NCBI GenBank assembly: GCA_029288835.1
Contig: JARIGN010000009.1
Span: 1-32,388 of the forward strand
Origin: Candidatus Kaiserbacteria bacterium
GTDB lineage: Bacteria > Patescibacteriota > Minisyncoccia > Phycocordibacterales > Phycocordibacteraceae
Direction of reading: 5' to 3'
DNA: 32,388 nt
A program made the position numbers and the translations under genes. The notes under the pieces are model-generated. The model was not told the origin of the DNA. It ran no database searches and was given only the letters and a program-made list of their open reading frames with translations. Positions 17,078-25,921 of this stretch are shown here, piece by piece (position 1 is the stretch's first letter; the number at the start of each line of letters is the position of its first letter).

Positions 17078-18236
17078 AACACGGTTTGCTGCGCCTCTAC
17101 TCTTCAGCTTCTTACTCATACCTACCGCTTCCGCTCACGCAGCCACGCTTCTTTCTGCGCAAAATGTAGACATAGCGTCTTCCACACCAGACAATACGTA
17201 CCTTTTTGGCGGGCAGGTACGCGTTGATTCTCCTTTGCCGGCAGACCTTTGTGCCGCAGCAGCAACCCTCACCGTAGCAGCACCTGTTACGGGTGAGGCA
17301 CTGCTTGCCGGTGGAACGGTAGATGTGCAGCGGCCGGTTGCGTCTGACCTGCGCGCAATAGGCGGGCGTATAAATGTTGATGACTCGGTTGGCGGAGATC
17401 TTTTACTTGGCGGTGGGGTCATTAGCGTGTATGGGAAACCAAAAAATGCTTACATTCTTGGGGGAACTGTTACCATGGCGGGTGGCGCTGATGGTCCCGT
17501 CACTATTTATGGCGCAGATGTGACGCTTTCAGGAACCTATGCTGGCGACGTGATGGTGGTAGCTTCAGACAATGTCACCGTTAATCCGGGCACGGTAATT
17601 CACGGGTCTTTTCGCTATAACGCGCCGGTGCAGGCAAGCATTCCTGCTTCCGCACAAGTAATGGGCGGGGTGAATTATATCGGCCAGGCAGGATGGCTTC
17701 CTACCACCAAACAGGCAGAAACCTTTGCGACGGCGGGCATCTGGATCTTTTGGTTGGTGCGCCTTACGGCAGCAGTCGTTGCAGCAGGTCTCATCGCCGG
17801 TCTCTTCCCGGTACTCGCGGACAGGGTAGTGGAAGCAACACTTCGCCGCACCACTGAGCGCTTCGTTCTTTTCACGCTCCTCGGTTTTGCAGGATTTATC
17901 GCGACACCGGTGCTTATTCTCTTCCTTAGCATCTCGTTTGTGGGAATTGGCGTCGCGCTTTTGCTTCTTTCTGCCTACGTGCTTTTCCTTCTGCTTGCCT
18001 GTATCTATGCTGGAATCGTAACGGGGGCAATGGTGATGCGTTTCTTTAAAAAACGATTCGTGGTCTCCTGGCGGGTCGCTATCTTGGGTGTGGTGGTACT
18101 TTCAGTTATTGGAAGCCTTCCGTACGTTGGCTTTATGATTGCACTCGTGCTTGCGGCAGCTTCCGGTGGAGCACTGCTTTCCATCATGTATCGATTTGCG
18201 TTCCGCCGTGAGCCGCTCGACATTACCACTTTATAA
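17058..18236 (+). CDS. membrane protein with N-terminal polymer-forming (bactofilin-like beta-helix) domain
   Basis: signal peptide; repeated short beta runs (LLAGGTVDVQRPVASDLRAIGGRINVDDSVGGDLLLGGGVISVYG); C-terminal TM segments; ATG overlaps VKOR 3' end. Confidence 0.8.
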   Translation: MNKLLHRTRFAAPLLFSFLLIPTASAHAATLLSAQNVDIASSTPDNTYLFGGQVRVDSPLPADLCAAAATLTVAAPVTGEALLAGGTVDVQRPVASDLRAIGGRINVDDSVGGDLLLGGGVISVYGKPKNAYILGGTVTMAGGADGPVTIYGADVTLSGTYAGDVMVVASDNVTVNPGTVIHGSFRYNAPVQASIPASAQVMGGVNYIGQAGWLPTTKQAETFATAGIWIFWLVRLTAAVVAAGLIAGLFPVLADRVVEATLRRTTERFVLFTLLGFAGFIATPVLILFLSISFVGIGVALLLLSAYVLFLLLACIYAGIVTGAMVMRFFKKRFVVSWRVAILGVVVLSVIGSLPYVGFMIALVLAAASGGALLSIMYRFAFRREPLDITTL

Positions 18237-18269
18237 GGCGCATTTAGTAGTACCTTTTACACTGCACCT

Positions 18270-18959
18270 ATGGCATCTTCCGCATCACTACCCGTCCTTT
18301 CTACTCCTAAAGAGCGGCGCGCACGCATGAAGAAGATCATGCAGTATCTCAAAAAGACTTATCCTGAGCCAAAGACAGAACTGAATTATAAGACGCCTTT
18401 TCAGATGCTTGCGGCGGTGATGCTTTCGGCACAGTGCACCGATAAAAAGGTGAATGCGGTGACCGACACGCTTTGGAAGAAATATAAAAGCGTGGATGAT
18501 TTTGCGAATGCTAATATCGCGACACTTTCTGAAGAAACCTCCTCCATCACCTTTCACCGCACGAAGTCAAAGAATTTGATAGCCGCAGCGCAGATGGTGC
18601 GGGATGAGTTTAGCGGAAAGCTGCCAAAGACCGAGGCAGAGCTCGTGAAGCTGCCGGGGATTGCGTATAAGTCGGCGCACGTCGTGCTTGGAGAGCTCTA
18701 TGGGATTTGGGAGGGTATCCCAACCGACACGCACGTGCGCCGCTTCGCGCTTCGTTTTGACCTTTCGAGCAACACCGACCTATTAAAGATTTCAAAAGAT
18801 TTGGAAGACCTTGTACCAAAGGAAGACTGGAAGTACGTAAATAATGGCCTTGTGCTCTATGGACGCTATGTCTGCAATGCGATTCCGCATGACTGCTTGC
18901 AGCACCCACTCACCAAGATCTGGCCACCGGCTGCCGAGCGTTGGCCAAAGGCGAAATAG
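18270..18959 (+). CDS. nth: endonuclease III (Nth-type HhH-GPD DNA glycosylase), Fe-S cysteines incomplete
   Basis: PFQMLAAVMLSAQCTDKKVN, LPGIAYKSAHVVLGE, PTDTHVRRF; C-terminus CNAIPHDCLQHPLTKIWP. Confidence 0.92.
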   Translation: MASSASLPVLSTPKERRARMKKIMQYLKKTYPEPKTELNYKTPFQMLAAVMLSAQCTDKKVNAVTDTLWKKYKSVDDFANANIATLSEETSSITFHRTKSKNLIAAAQMVRDEFSGKLPKTEAELVKLPGIAYKSAHVVLGELYGIWEGIPTDTHVRRFALRFDLSSNTDLLKISKDLEDLVPKEDWKYVNNGLVLYGRYVCNAIPHDCLQHPLTKIWPPAAERWPKAK

Positions 18960-19022
18960 AACTCAGGATAACTTTAGAACTCTTTGAGCATTTCTTGAAG
19001 ACCTAATTAGTAAGGTGATGGA

Positions 19023-19454
19023 ATGTCACCACCTACTAATAAAAATGTATTCCGGACTTATAAACCACTAGATCTCATTACGGGTAAACTCCTCCTATAT
19101 TTAGCCACAATAAGAGAAATTGAGGCGAATAATGTTGATAAGGGTATAATTGGATTTCTACCTAATCACAATTCTATCTACATTAATAGCTTTAAGATTA
19201 AGGATATTACCAGAAAGCACGGTCTCATTCCGTATGAAAATCTTATTTTGACTGCTAATAATCCTACTTTTTATGTAAAAGGGATGATTGAGAATAGAGA
19301 ATTTATGACACTCGCTAAAGATTTTGGTTCAACATGCTTTGTATTATCTACACGTAGATATGAAGAATTCTACGTGGTTACATTTTTTGAACCGGCATCA
19401 AAGAAATATCTGGAATCAATAAAGAAAAGGGGAGAAGTACTCTATATACTATAA
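19023..19454 (+). CDS. orphan hypothetical protein, AT-rich gene
   Basis: 143-aa ORF, SD-like AAGGTGAT just upstream of ATG, strong terminator overlapping its stop codon. Confidence 0.75.
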   Translation: MSPPTNKNVFRTYKPLDLITGKLLLYLATIREIEANNVDKGIIGFLPNHNSIYINSFKIKDITRKHGLIPYENLILTANNPTFYVKGMIENREFMTLAKDFGSTCFVLSTRRYEEFYVVTFFEPASKKYLESIKKRGEVLYIL

Positions 19455-19481
19455 AAGCTGCGATTTCTCGCAGCTTTTATA
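19450..19481. terminator. perfect bidirectional intrinsic terminator
   Basis: TATAAAAGCTGCGA-TTTC-TCGCAGCTTTTATA, 14-bp perfect stem; minus strand loop is GAAA. Confidence 0.88.
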
Positions 19482-19573
19482 ATATGGTGGAGCGCCATTT
19501 CCACAACCAGACGGTTTATTGAACCCGGGACAGCCGAGGCGCACCCTTACGGGTTTACTGTCTTCATATACCT
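19482..19573 (-). ncRNA. candidate small RNA (promoter to shared terminator, total 19450-19573)
   Basis: minus-strand TTGACG-16-TAGACT (19580-19607), hairpins GACAG..CTGTC enclosing ACCC-GTAA-GGGT, GTGGA..TCCAC, ending in the 19450-19481 terminator. Confidence 0.4.
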
Positions 19574-19653
19574 ATTTCAAGTCTACCAAATGGTACCAAG
19601 TCGTCAAATGTATAAATTTCGTTTTTATTTTATAACGGGGTACCATGTAGATA

Positions 19654-20346
19654 ATGGTAGAAAAAAGACCCGTAGCGGTGTTTGATATCGACGGAACGGT
19701 GTTTCGGTCATCCCTTTTGATTGAGCTCGTAGAAGCCCTAATTGAGCACGGCGTGTATCCCAAAGAAGCACGCGAAGTATATGCAACAGCGCAGGAAGAC
19801 TGGCTGAGTAGGACCGGTGAATATGGCCCTTACATCAAAAAAGTAGTGGAAGCGTTTAGGCACTATATAAAAGGAAAAGAGTATGGCGAGATTGCTGATG
19901 TTGCGGGTGAAGTAATTGAGGCAAAAAAGCACCGCACCTACCGCTATACCCGTGACCTCATCCAGGAGCTCAAGCGGAACGGATACTATTTGCTGGGTGT
20001 TTCGCATTCGCCAAAGTTTATCGTCGATGGCTTTGGGTATGAGATGGGATTTCATAAGACGTATGGGACGCTGTATGAGACTGGGCCAAGCAGCCGCTTT
20101 ACCGGTACTGTCGAAGAGGAGCATTTGATCATGAATAAAAGCGCGGTGCTGAAGCGTGCTGTTGAAAAGGAAAGTTTAACCCTCGAAGGGTCCTATGCCG
20201 TGGGCGATACGGAAAATGATGCTTCCATGATGGATCTCGTGGAGACGGCGATAGCGTTTAACCCGAACAGGATTTTGTACCGTCACGCAAAGAAGAAGGG
20301 TTGGCAGGTGGTGGTGGAAAGGAAGGATGTCATCTACGAGCTTTAG
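19654..20346 (+). CDS. HAD superfamily hydrolase (HAD-IB, SerB-like)
   Basis: AVFDIDGTVFRSSL motif I; GVSHSP motif II; GDTENDASMMDLVETAIAFNP. Confidence 0.92.
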   Translation: MVEKRPVAVFDIDGTVFRSSLLIELVEALIEHGVYPKEAREVYATAQEDWLSRTGEYGPYIKKVVEAFRHYIKGKEYGEIADVAGEVIEAKKHRTYRYTRDLIQELKRNGYYLLGVSHSPKFIVDGFGYEMGFHKTYGTLYETGPSSRFTGTVEEEHLIMNKSAVLKRAVEKESLTLEGSYAVGDTENDASMMDLVETAIAFNPNRILYRHAKKKGWQVVVERKDVIYEL

Positions 20347-21442
20347 TCGTGGTCGGCGAGCGTCGGCAAAGCCTCTCAAGGGCACGCGTCCGCTCTCTCC
20401 TGCGGAGAGCGGCGCTCACTCTCGCCGTCGCACCGTCATAAGAATGACGGACCAAGCTGCTCCGGCTCCGAGAGTCCCTTTCAAGGCTGCGCCATCCGCG
20501 CGCCGTTCAAATACTAAAAGCCCATTTTCTTTAAACTCTCCAGAAAACTCTAGTGCTCAAAGTACTTTTACGAGCCCACGGGATTTGTCTACTTTGAGTA
20601 GACAAATTTGGAAGTACTACAAAGAGTATGGTCGGCATGAACTGCCGTGGCGAAAAGCAGTGGGGAAAAGTGGAAAGCATGACCCATACAAAATCCTGGT
20701 GTCGGAAATCATGCTGCAGCAGACACAGGTGGAGCGGGTGATTCCGTTCTATCAAAACTTTCTTAAGAAATTTCCTACTGTACAGGCACTCGCAAAGGCG
20801 CCGCTCAGCGAAGTACTTATTTCTTGGCAGGGTCTGGGCTACAATCGGCGGGCAAAGATGCTGCATCTTGCTGCGAAAGAGATCACCGAAATCGAAACTG
20901 GAAAAAATAAGAAAAAAAAGTATCAGGGAAAATTTCCAAAGACTGTGGAAGAACTGGAAAAACTTCCAGGAATTGGCCGCTATACCGCTCGTGCTGTGGC
21001 GTCATTTGCGTATGAACAGCCTGTCGTTTTCGTTGAGACAAATTTGCGTACGGTTATTACGCATCATTTATTTGCAGATAGGGAGCAGGTGGATGATAAG
21101 GAGGTGCTGTTGATACTTGAGAAGTTGCTTCAGATGCAACTACGCAACAAAAAGAGCTCCCGTGAATGGTACGCAGCGCTTATGGATTATGGTGCTCATT
21201 TGAAGCGCAGCGGCGTGCGCATTAATGCAAAAAGTAAGACGTATACCAAGCAATCGAAGTTTGCTGGCTCCGACAGGGAAGCGCGTGGCGCAATTCTTCG
21301 CGCGCTCACAAAGGGTCCTCAGCCAAAAACAAAGCTAGTACAACTACTTGGCGGGCATAGGAAGAAACAGTTAGAGATACAAATACAAAAACTAATGCAA
21401 GAAAACTTTATACAGTATAAAAAAGCCAAATACTCATTATAA
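20327..21442 (+). CDS. MutY-like A/G-specific adenine glycosylase family protein without Fe-S cysteines; true start uncertain (20327, ATG 20444 or TTG 20594)
   Basis: LPWRKAVGKSGKHDPYKILVSEIMLQQTQVERVIPFY, WQGLGYNRRAKML, LPGIGRYTARAVASFAYEQPVVFVETNLRTV. Confidence 0.88.
   Translation: MSSTSFSRGRRASAKPLKGTRPLSPAESGAHSRRRTVIRMTDQAAPAPRVPFKAAPSARRSNTKSPFSLNSPENSSAQSTFTSPRDLSTLSRQIWKYYKEYGRHELPWRKAVGKSGKHDPYKILVSEIMLQQTQVERVIPFYQNFLKKFPTVQALAKAPLSEVLISWQGLGYNRRAKMLHLAAKEITEIETGKNKKKKYQGKFPKTVEELEKLPGIGRYTARAVASFAYEQPVVFVETNLRTVITHHLFADREQVDDKEVLLILEKLLQMQLRNKKSSREWYAALMDYGAHLKRSGVRINAKSKTYTKQSKFAGSDREARGAILRALTKGPQPKTKLVQLLGGHRKKQLEIQIQKLMQENFIQYKKAKYSL
20366..20490 (+). repeat. nested palindromic region (outer imperfect stem with two inner hairpins)
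   Basis: GCAaaGCCTctcAAGGG / CCCTTtcaAGGCTGC outer; CCGCTCTC-tcctgcg-GAGAGCGG; CCGTCAT-aaga-ATGACGG. Confidence 0.6.
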
Positions 21443-21516
21443 TATTTGACAATTTTAAACAAAAAAGCAATATGAAGTAGGATTAACCTTACTCAAGTGG
21501 AGGTATTAAGAAACTC

Positions 21517-21993
21517 ATGGCACTTATCGAGATCGTGCATGCGCGTATCGATCTTGGTGCTGTGGTAGGCCAAGATCCCGTTGAGTTTTACCATTCGCGA
21601 CAGGCGCTCTATATGTGGGCTGATGTAAAGGCTGCAATACTAGCAGCACCAAGGCATACGGTTAGTGAATTCGAGGCCACCACACTTCAGTCCCATTCAC
21701 TGCTGGCTAAGAGTGTAGATTCTCACATTATTCAAGCGTTATCGACAGGATATGCTTTTGCTGATCCGTGGGAGCTTCGTGGACGGATAACCCAGCTCAC
21801 TTCCTTGCAGCCAAAGGGTGAAGTAGGGGAGCTATCTACGGACAAAGCTAATTTGTTCTACCTTGCGAGCAAACACGTTGTTTTCGTAGAATGGCTTCGC
21901 ACATCGTGCAAATGGAATATTGATGCGTCGCCATTTGATGTAGGTGCGTGGGGCGAATGCACTCGGATCTTTTCCCGCAACTCTTCTAGCTGA
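21517..21993 (+). CDS. orphan hypothetical protein
   Basis: 158-aa ORF with GGAGG 13 nt upstream; terminator overlaps stop. Confidence 0.65.
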   Translation: MALIEIVHARIDLGAVVGQDPVEFYHSRQALYMWADVKAAILAAPRHTVSEFEATTLQSHSLLAKSVDSHIIQALSTGYAFADPWELRGRITQLTSLQPKGEVGELSTDKANLFYLASKHVVFVEWLRTSCKWNIDASPFDVGAWGECTRIFSRNSSS

Positions 21994-22032
21994 ACTGCCT
22001 GATTGGCACGGCGGCTGGAAGAGTTTTCTTTT
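21979..22032 (+). terminator. intrinsic terminator between convergent genes
   Basis: AACTCTTCTAGC...GCTGGAAGAGTT (12 bp incl. one wobble) followed by TTCTTTT. Confidence 0.75.
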
Positions 22033-22037
22033 ATACA

Positions 22038-24089
22038 TTATACGCCGATTAGGACGGGGATCACCATCGGAGCCTTGTTGGTTTGCTGGAAGAGGTAGCC
22101 GGCCATGACGTCGGAGATTTGGTTCTTGACGTAGTCGAGGTCGACGGGATTCATGCCCTGGGTCGTGTCTTCCACGGTCTTTTTGATGAGAAGTCTCGCG
22201 GTGTTGAGAAGCTCCTGGGACTCACGCAGATAGATGAAGCCGCGGGAAATGATGTCCGGAGACTTGCGAAGCTTGCCGGTCTTTAGATTTACCGTCGCAA
22301 TGATGACGAACATACCATCCTTTGCGAGCATCTGGCGGTCGCGGATGACCACTTCCTGCATGTCGCCAATAGCGAAGCCGTCTACCATGAGCGGAGCCGC
22401 AGGCACTTTCTCCTTATGGATGTCGAGGCGCGCACCATCAACGATGTCGATCACCATGCCGTTATCGGCAAGGACAATTTCCTCGCGGGGTCGTCCTGCC
22501 TGCTCGACTGCTTTCGCGTGGCATGAGGTCATTGAATAATACCCATACGCAGGCATGAAGAACTTCGCCTTCACCTGCTGGTTGATCCATACGAGCTCGC
22601 CGGTGTTTCCGTGGCCGGTCGAGTGCACGTCGGAAGACTTATAGTGGATGAGCTTCACCTGGTTTCGGTACAGGTTGTCCTTAAGCTTCTGCACGGAGAC
22701 TTCGTTGCCTGGAATGACTGAAGAGGAAAGCACAATAGTGTCGCGCGGGGTGAGCACGATGTTCTTGTGCTGCTTCGTTGCGATGCGCATGAGCGCAGCA
22801 AACTCCTCGCCCTGGGCACCCGTTGCAAGGATGATCACCTTGTCGGGCGGGTAGTCCTGAATTTCTTGTGCGGAAATAATAGTGCCTTTTTCAATTTTCA
22901 TGAGACCGGTCTGCTGGCCAATTTCAATGTTGGTACGGAGTGAGCGGCCTTCCACCGCCACTTTTTTTCCATACTTTTCTGCAGCCTCGATAATGTGAAG
23001 CATACGGTCAAACTGTGAAGCGAACATACCAATGATGAGGCGCCCGCTCACCGTGCGGATGATTTCATCAAGCGTCTCGGTGACGCGGCGCTCCGGAATG
23101 GAGAAGCCGTCACGCTCTGCGTTCGTTGAGTCTGCGATGAAGATGAGGTTGTTCTGCTGGCCAATTTCGCCCCATTTCTTCTGCTCGTGCGGAAGCGGCA
23201 CGCCATTTTCATGGTCGAGCTTGAGGTCTCCGGTCGCCACGACGTTTCCATACTTGGTCTCGATAGAAATACCCATTGAGTCTGGAATGGAGTGGGTCAC
23301 CGGGAAGAAGTGTACCTTGCTCTGGCCGATGGTATGCGTGCTGCCCGGCTCCACGACGACGAGGTTTGGTGCTGGCATGTCAGGATATTCTTCCTGGCGC
23401 TTCTGGATCATCACCGCCGAAAGGTTTCGCGTATAAATTGGCGGATTGCCGAAGCGGTTCATGATAAACGGAATGGCACCGATGTGGTCCAAGTGGCCGT
23501 GCGTGATGAAGACAGCACGGACGCGGTCGGCATTCTGCTCGAGATATTTGGTGTTTGGCAGCAAGTAGTCGACGCCCGGCGCAGCTTCTTCAGAGACGAA
23601 CTGGAAGCCTGCGTCAAAGACAAAGATGTCGTCATGGGTTTCAACCGCAATCATGTTGCGACCCACTTCTTCCACGCCTCCAAGCGGTACGATGCGCACA
23701 ACGTTTTCTGCGGCGCGTTCAGGCAGGTAGTCAGCGGTGCGCTTCGCGGTTGGCGTTCCCGCTGGGCCGCGCCGCAGCGTTCGCTGGATCTGACGGCTAA
23801 CGCGGCCAGGACGGCCACCGGAGCTGCTACTTCGGGAACCACTTGAGCGTTCGCCGCTAGAGCGATGCTCGCCATTAGAGGAGCGATGCTCGCCAACAGG
23901 GGAGCGATGCTCGCCAGAAGGTGCGCGGCGGTCACCACTGCGCGCTGGTCCACGGCCAGTGCCGCGATTGTTAAAAGGACGCGCTGGACCATTGCCACGT
24001 CGAGGGTTTGAACTATAGGACCCGCCTTGCGTGGTGCCGCTGTTTGGTCGCGGCCCTGGTGCAGGAGCGGGAGCTGGTGCTGGATTCAT
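22038..24089 (-). CDS. rnj: ribonuclease J with N-terminal low-complexity Arg/Gly/Ser-rich extension
   Basis: VRIVPLGGVEEVGRNM, ITHGHLDHIGAIPF, TGDLKLDHENG, HSTGHGNTGELVW; extension PAPAPAPGPRPN...GEHRSPVGEHRSSNGEHRSS. Confidence 0.95.
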   Translation of the reverse strand: MNPAPAPAPAPGPRPNSGTTQGGSYSSNPRRGNGPARPFNNRGTGRGPARSGDRRAPSGEHRSPVGEHRSSNGEHRSSGERSSGSRSSSSGGRPGRVSRQIQRTLRRGPAGTPTAKRTADYLPERAAENVVRIVPLGGVEEVGRNMIAVETHDDIFVFDAGFQFVSEEAAPGVDYLLPNTKYLEQNADRVRAVFITHGHLDHIGAIPFIMNRFGNPPIYTRNLSAVMIQKRQEEYPDMPAPNLVVVEPGSTHTIGQSKVHFFPVTHSIPDSMGISIETKYGNVVATGDLKLDHENGVPLPHEQKKWGEIGQQNNLIFIADSTNAERDGFSIPERRVTETLDEIIRTVSGRLIIGMFASQFDRMLHIIEAAEKYGKKVAVEGRSLRTNIEIGQQTGLMKIEKGTIISAQEIQDYPPDKVIILATGAQGEEFAALMRIATKQHKNIVLTPRDTIVLSSSVIPGNEVSVQKLKDNLYRNQVKLIHYKSSDVHSTGHGNTGELVWINQQVKAKFFMPAYGYYSMTSCHAKAVEQAGRPREEIVLADNGMVIDIVDGARLDIHKEKVPAAPLMVDGFAIGDMQEVVIRDRQMLAKDGMFVIIATVNLKTGKLRKSPDIISRGFIYLRESQELLNTARLLIKKTVEDTTQGMNPVDLDYVKNQISDVMAGYLFQQTNKAPMVIPVLIGV
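23861..23923 (-). repeat. three tandem 21-bp repeats encoding GEHRSx2 in RNase J extension
   Basis: AGCGATGCTCGCC recurs at 23861, 23882, 23903 (21-bp period). Confidence 0.85.
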
Positions 24090-24178
24090 AGGTATATGAG
24101 ATAAAACGTAAATAATGCAACAATGTGCGCAAAACGCCCAATGTATTTTTTACCTGTTAGTCCGATTCCTCTGGAGTC

Positions 24179-25903
24179 TTACCGGGAAGTCTTAACGAGA
24201 AATGGCCACACAGATGCGGTGCGCCGGTACCAGGATGCAGCGTTTGCAAACCGGTCGGACGGAGCAGTTATCGGATTCAGTATAACCCCTTTTAGATCTT
24301 TTGGCACGCTATAGATAAAGTCTGGGGATTCGATAAAGACAGCAGGGTAGTCGGCGGCAATAAGGCTGTTGAGTTTGGAAAGCTCGGTGTTGCGGGCGGT
24401 TGGGTCGGTCTCGGTGCGAATCTGGCTTAAAAGCTTATCGACATCAGGGTCGCTGAAGCCAGTAATATTGAGGCCAGGAGCCGTGCTTTGCTTGGAATTC
24501 CAAAAATCATAGAGGTCGTCCCCATGACCAATGACCATGCCGAAAAGGAGCGCCTGATAGTTTCGCGGCTGGATGACATTTTGCGAAAGGTCGCCTGGCT
24601 CGACGAGCTGCAGCTGCGTCTTCACACCAAGCTGTTGCCAGTCTTTTTGAATAGCTTGCGCAATTGCTTGAAGCTCAGGCACATTGGAGGTGGTGAGGGT
24701 TATCGAAAGCATTTCGCCATTGCTATTTTGCCAGGTGCCGCTCGAATTTCTCGACCATCCTGCGCTTTTAAGGAGCGCTGCCGCATCATCGAAGCGGCTT
24801 GAAGAATTCGGAAGAGGAACGGGGGTAATAGCCTTATCAGGAGGAACAGGTCCATTAATCGCGGTAGCGTAGCCGCCAAGCACATTTTGCACGATATTTT
24901 CCCGGTCTATCCCTACCGAAAGCGCATGCCGCGTATCCTGGAGCTCAAAAAGGTCACCGCTATTTTGGTTAAAGAATACCGCAAAAACATGTGAATAGGG
25001 CGCGGTCAAAATAGCTTTTTGCGCTTTGCTACCAACCACACCATACGCGCTCTCGATAGTACCTTTGCCGAGAGCAGCTTTAAGTGAGGACTGGTCAGGA
25101 TAAAAGAAGAAGTAGAAGGTATCCAGATAGGGCCGGCCAAGTGCGTAGTGGGGATTTTCAGAAAGGGTGTAGCTCGAGATATTGCCGCTTTTGTCGAGGG
25201 TAAGGTGTGTCACGACAAAGGGACCGTCTCCCACTGGTGTGGTTTCAAGGCTAGTGAAAGGGAACTGCTCATCAGTGACGTTGCGCCAGAGATGCGCGGG
25301 AAGTATGCCCAATGTGGCATCGTGAAGAAAGTCTGGGTACGGCGCAGGAAGGGTGAATTGAACTGTGCGTGAATCAAGCGCGACTGCCTGTACGCCGTTC
25401 CAGTTTGCAAACTGCGGACTCTTAAGTGCAGTGTCTTGTGCTTTTTGGACCGTGTAGACGACATCGTCAGCGGTGATCGATGAGCCGTCGGAGAATTTGA
25501 GATTTGGGCGAAGGGTGAACTGGTAGGTCTTGCCGTCGGGAGAAACGATATAGCTCTCTGCAAGCACGGGCACCATGGTGCCGTTCGGCCCTTCGCCCAT
25601 GAGCCCGGCATAAGTGAGCGCGGTGAGGTCTTGGTCGGTGGTGGTGAGCGCGAGGAGCGGGTTCACAAAGCGCGGCGCGCCTACATCGCCTTCGGTAATG
25701 CTGCCACCATATTCCGGAACAGTAACCAGAAGAGAACTTTGCAGCTTAAGGATAGCAAAAAGACTCGTGAGTACGATGAAAATGCCTAAGATATAAAAAA
25801 TAAAACGATCACCCGGTGAGCGTGTCTGTATGTAGTCCCCAATGCCCTCAAAGAAGGGCAGTTCGCGCTTTTTAGTTAAAAAGGATGGTGTGGGCTCTTC
25901 CAT
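24179..25903 (-). CDS. ABC transporter substrate-binding protein, family 5 (peptide/nickel type), N-terminal TM anchor
   Basis: FVNPLLALTTTDQDLTALTYAGLMGEGPNGTMVPVLAESYIVSPDGKTYQFTLRPNLKFSDGSSITADDVVYTVQKA. Confidence 0.93.
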   Translation of the reverse strand: MEEPTPSFLTKKRELPFFEGIGDYIQTRSPGDRFIFYILGIFIVLTSLFAILKLQSSLLVTVPEYGGSITEGDVGAPRFVNPLLALTTTDQDLTALTYAGLMGEGPNGTMVPVLAESYIVSPDGKTYQFTLRPNLKFSDGSSITADDVVYTVQKAQDTALKSPQFANWNGVQAVALDSRTVQFTLPAPYPDFLHDATLGILPAHLWRNVTDEQFPFTSLETTPVGDGPFVVTHLTLDKSGNISSYTLSENPHYALGRPYLDTFYFFFYPDQSSLKAALGKGTIESAYGVVGSKAQKAILTAPYSHVFAVFFNQNSGDLFELQDTRHALSVGIDRENIVQNVLGGYATAINGPVPPDKAITPVPLPNSSSRFDDAAALLKSAGWSRNSSGTWQNSNGEMLSITLTTSNVPELQAIAQAIQKDWQQLGVKTQLQLVEPGDLSQNVIQPRNYQALLFGMVIGHGDDLYDFWNSKQSTAPGLNITGFSDPDVDKLLSQIRTETDPTARNTELSKLNSLIAADYPAVFIESPDFIYSVPKDLKGVILNPITAPSDRFANAASWYRRTASVWPFLVKTSR

Positions 25904-25921
25904 AGGAAGATAGTCGCACGG

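Noticed and set aside
19482-19550. tRNA or tmRNA 3' end on minus strand (GGTTCAATAAACC ... CTCCACCA)
   Set aside because: No consistent T-arm, acceptor partner or anticodon arm; CCA ending appears coincidental.
23861-23923. CRISPR array from regularly spaced 21-bp repeats
   Set aside because: Units are too short, in frame within RNase J coding sequence, and spacers are only ~8 bp of codon-level variation.
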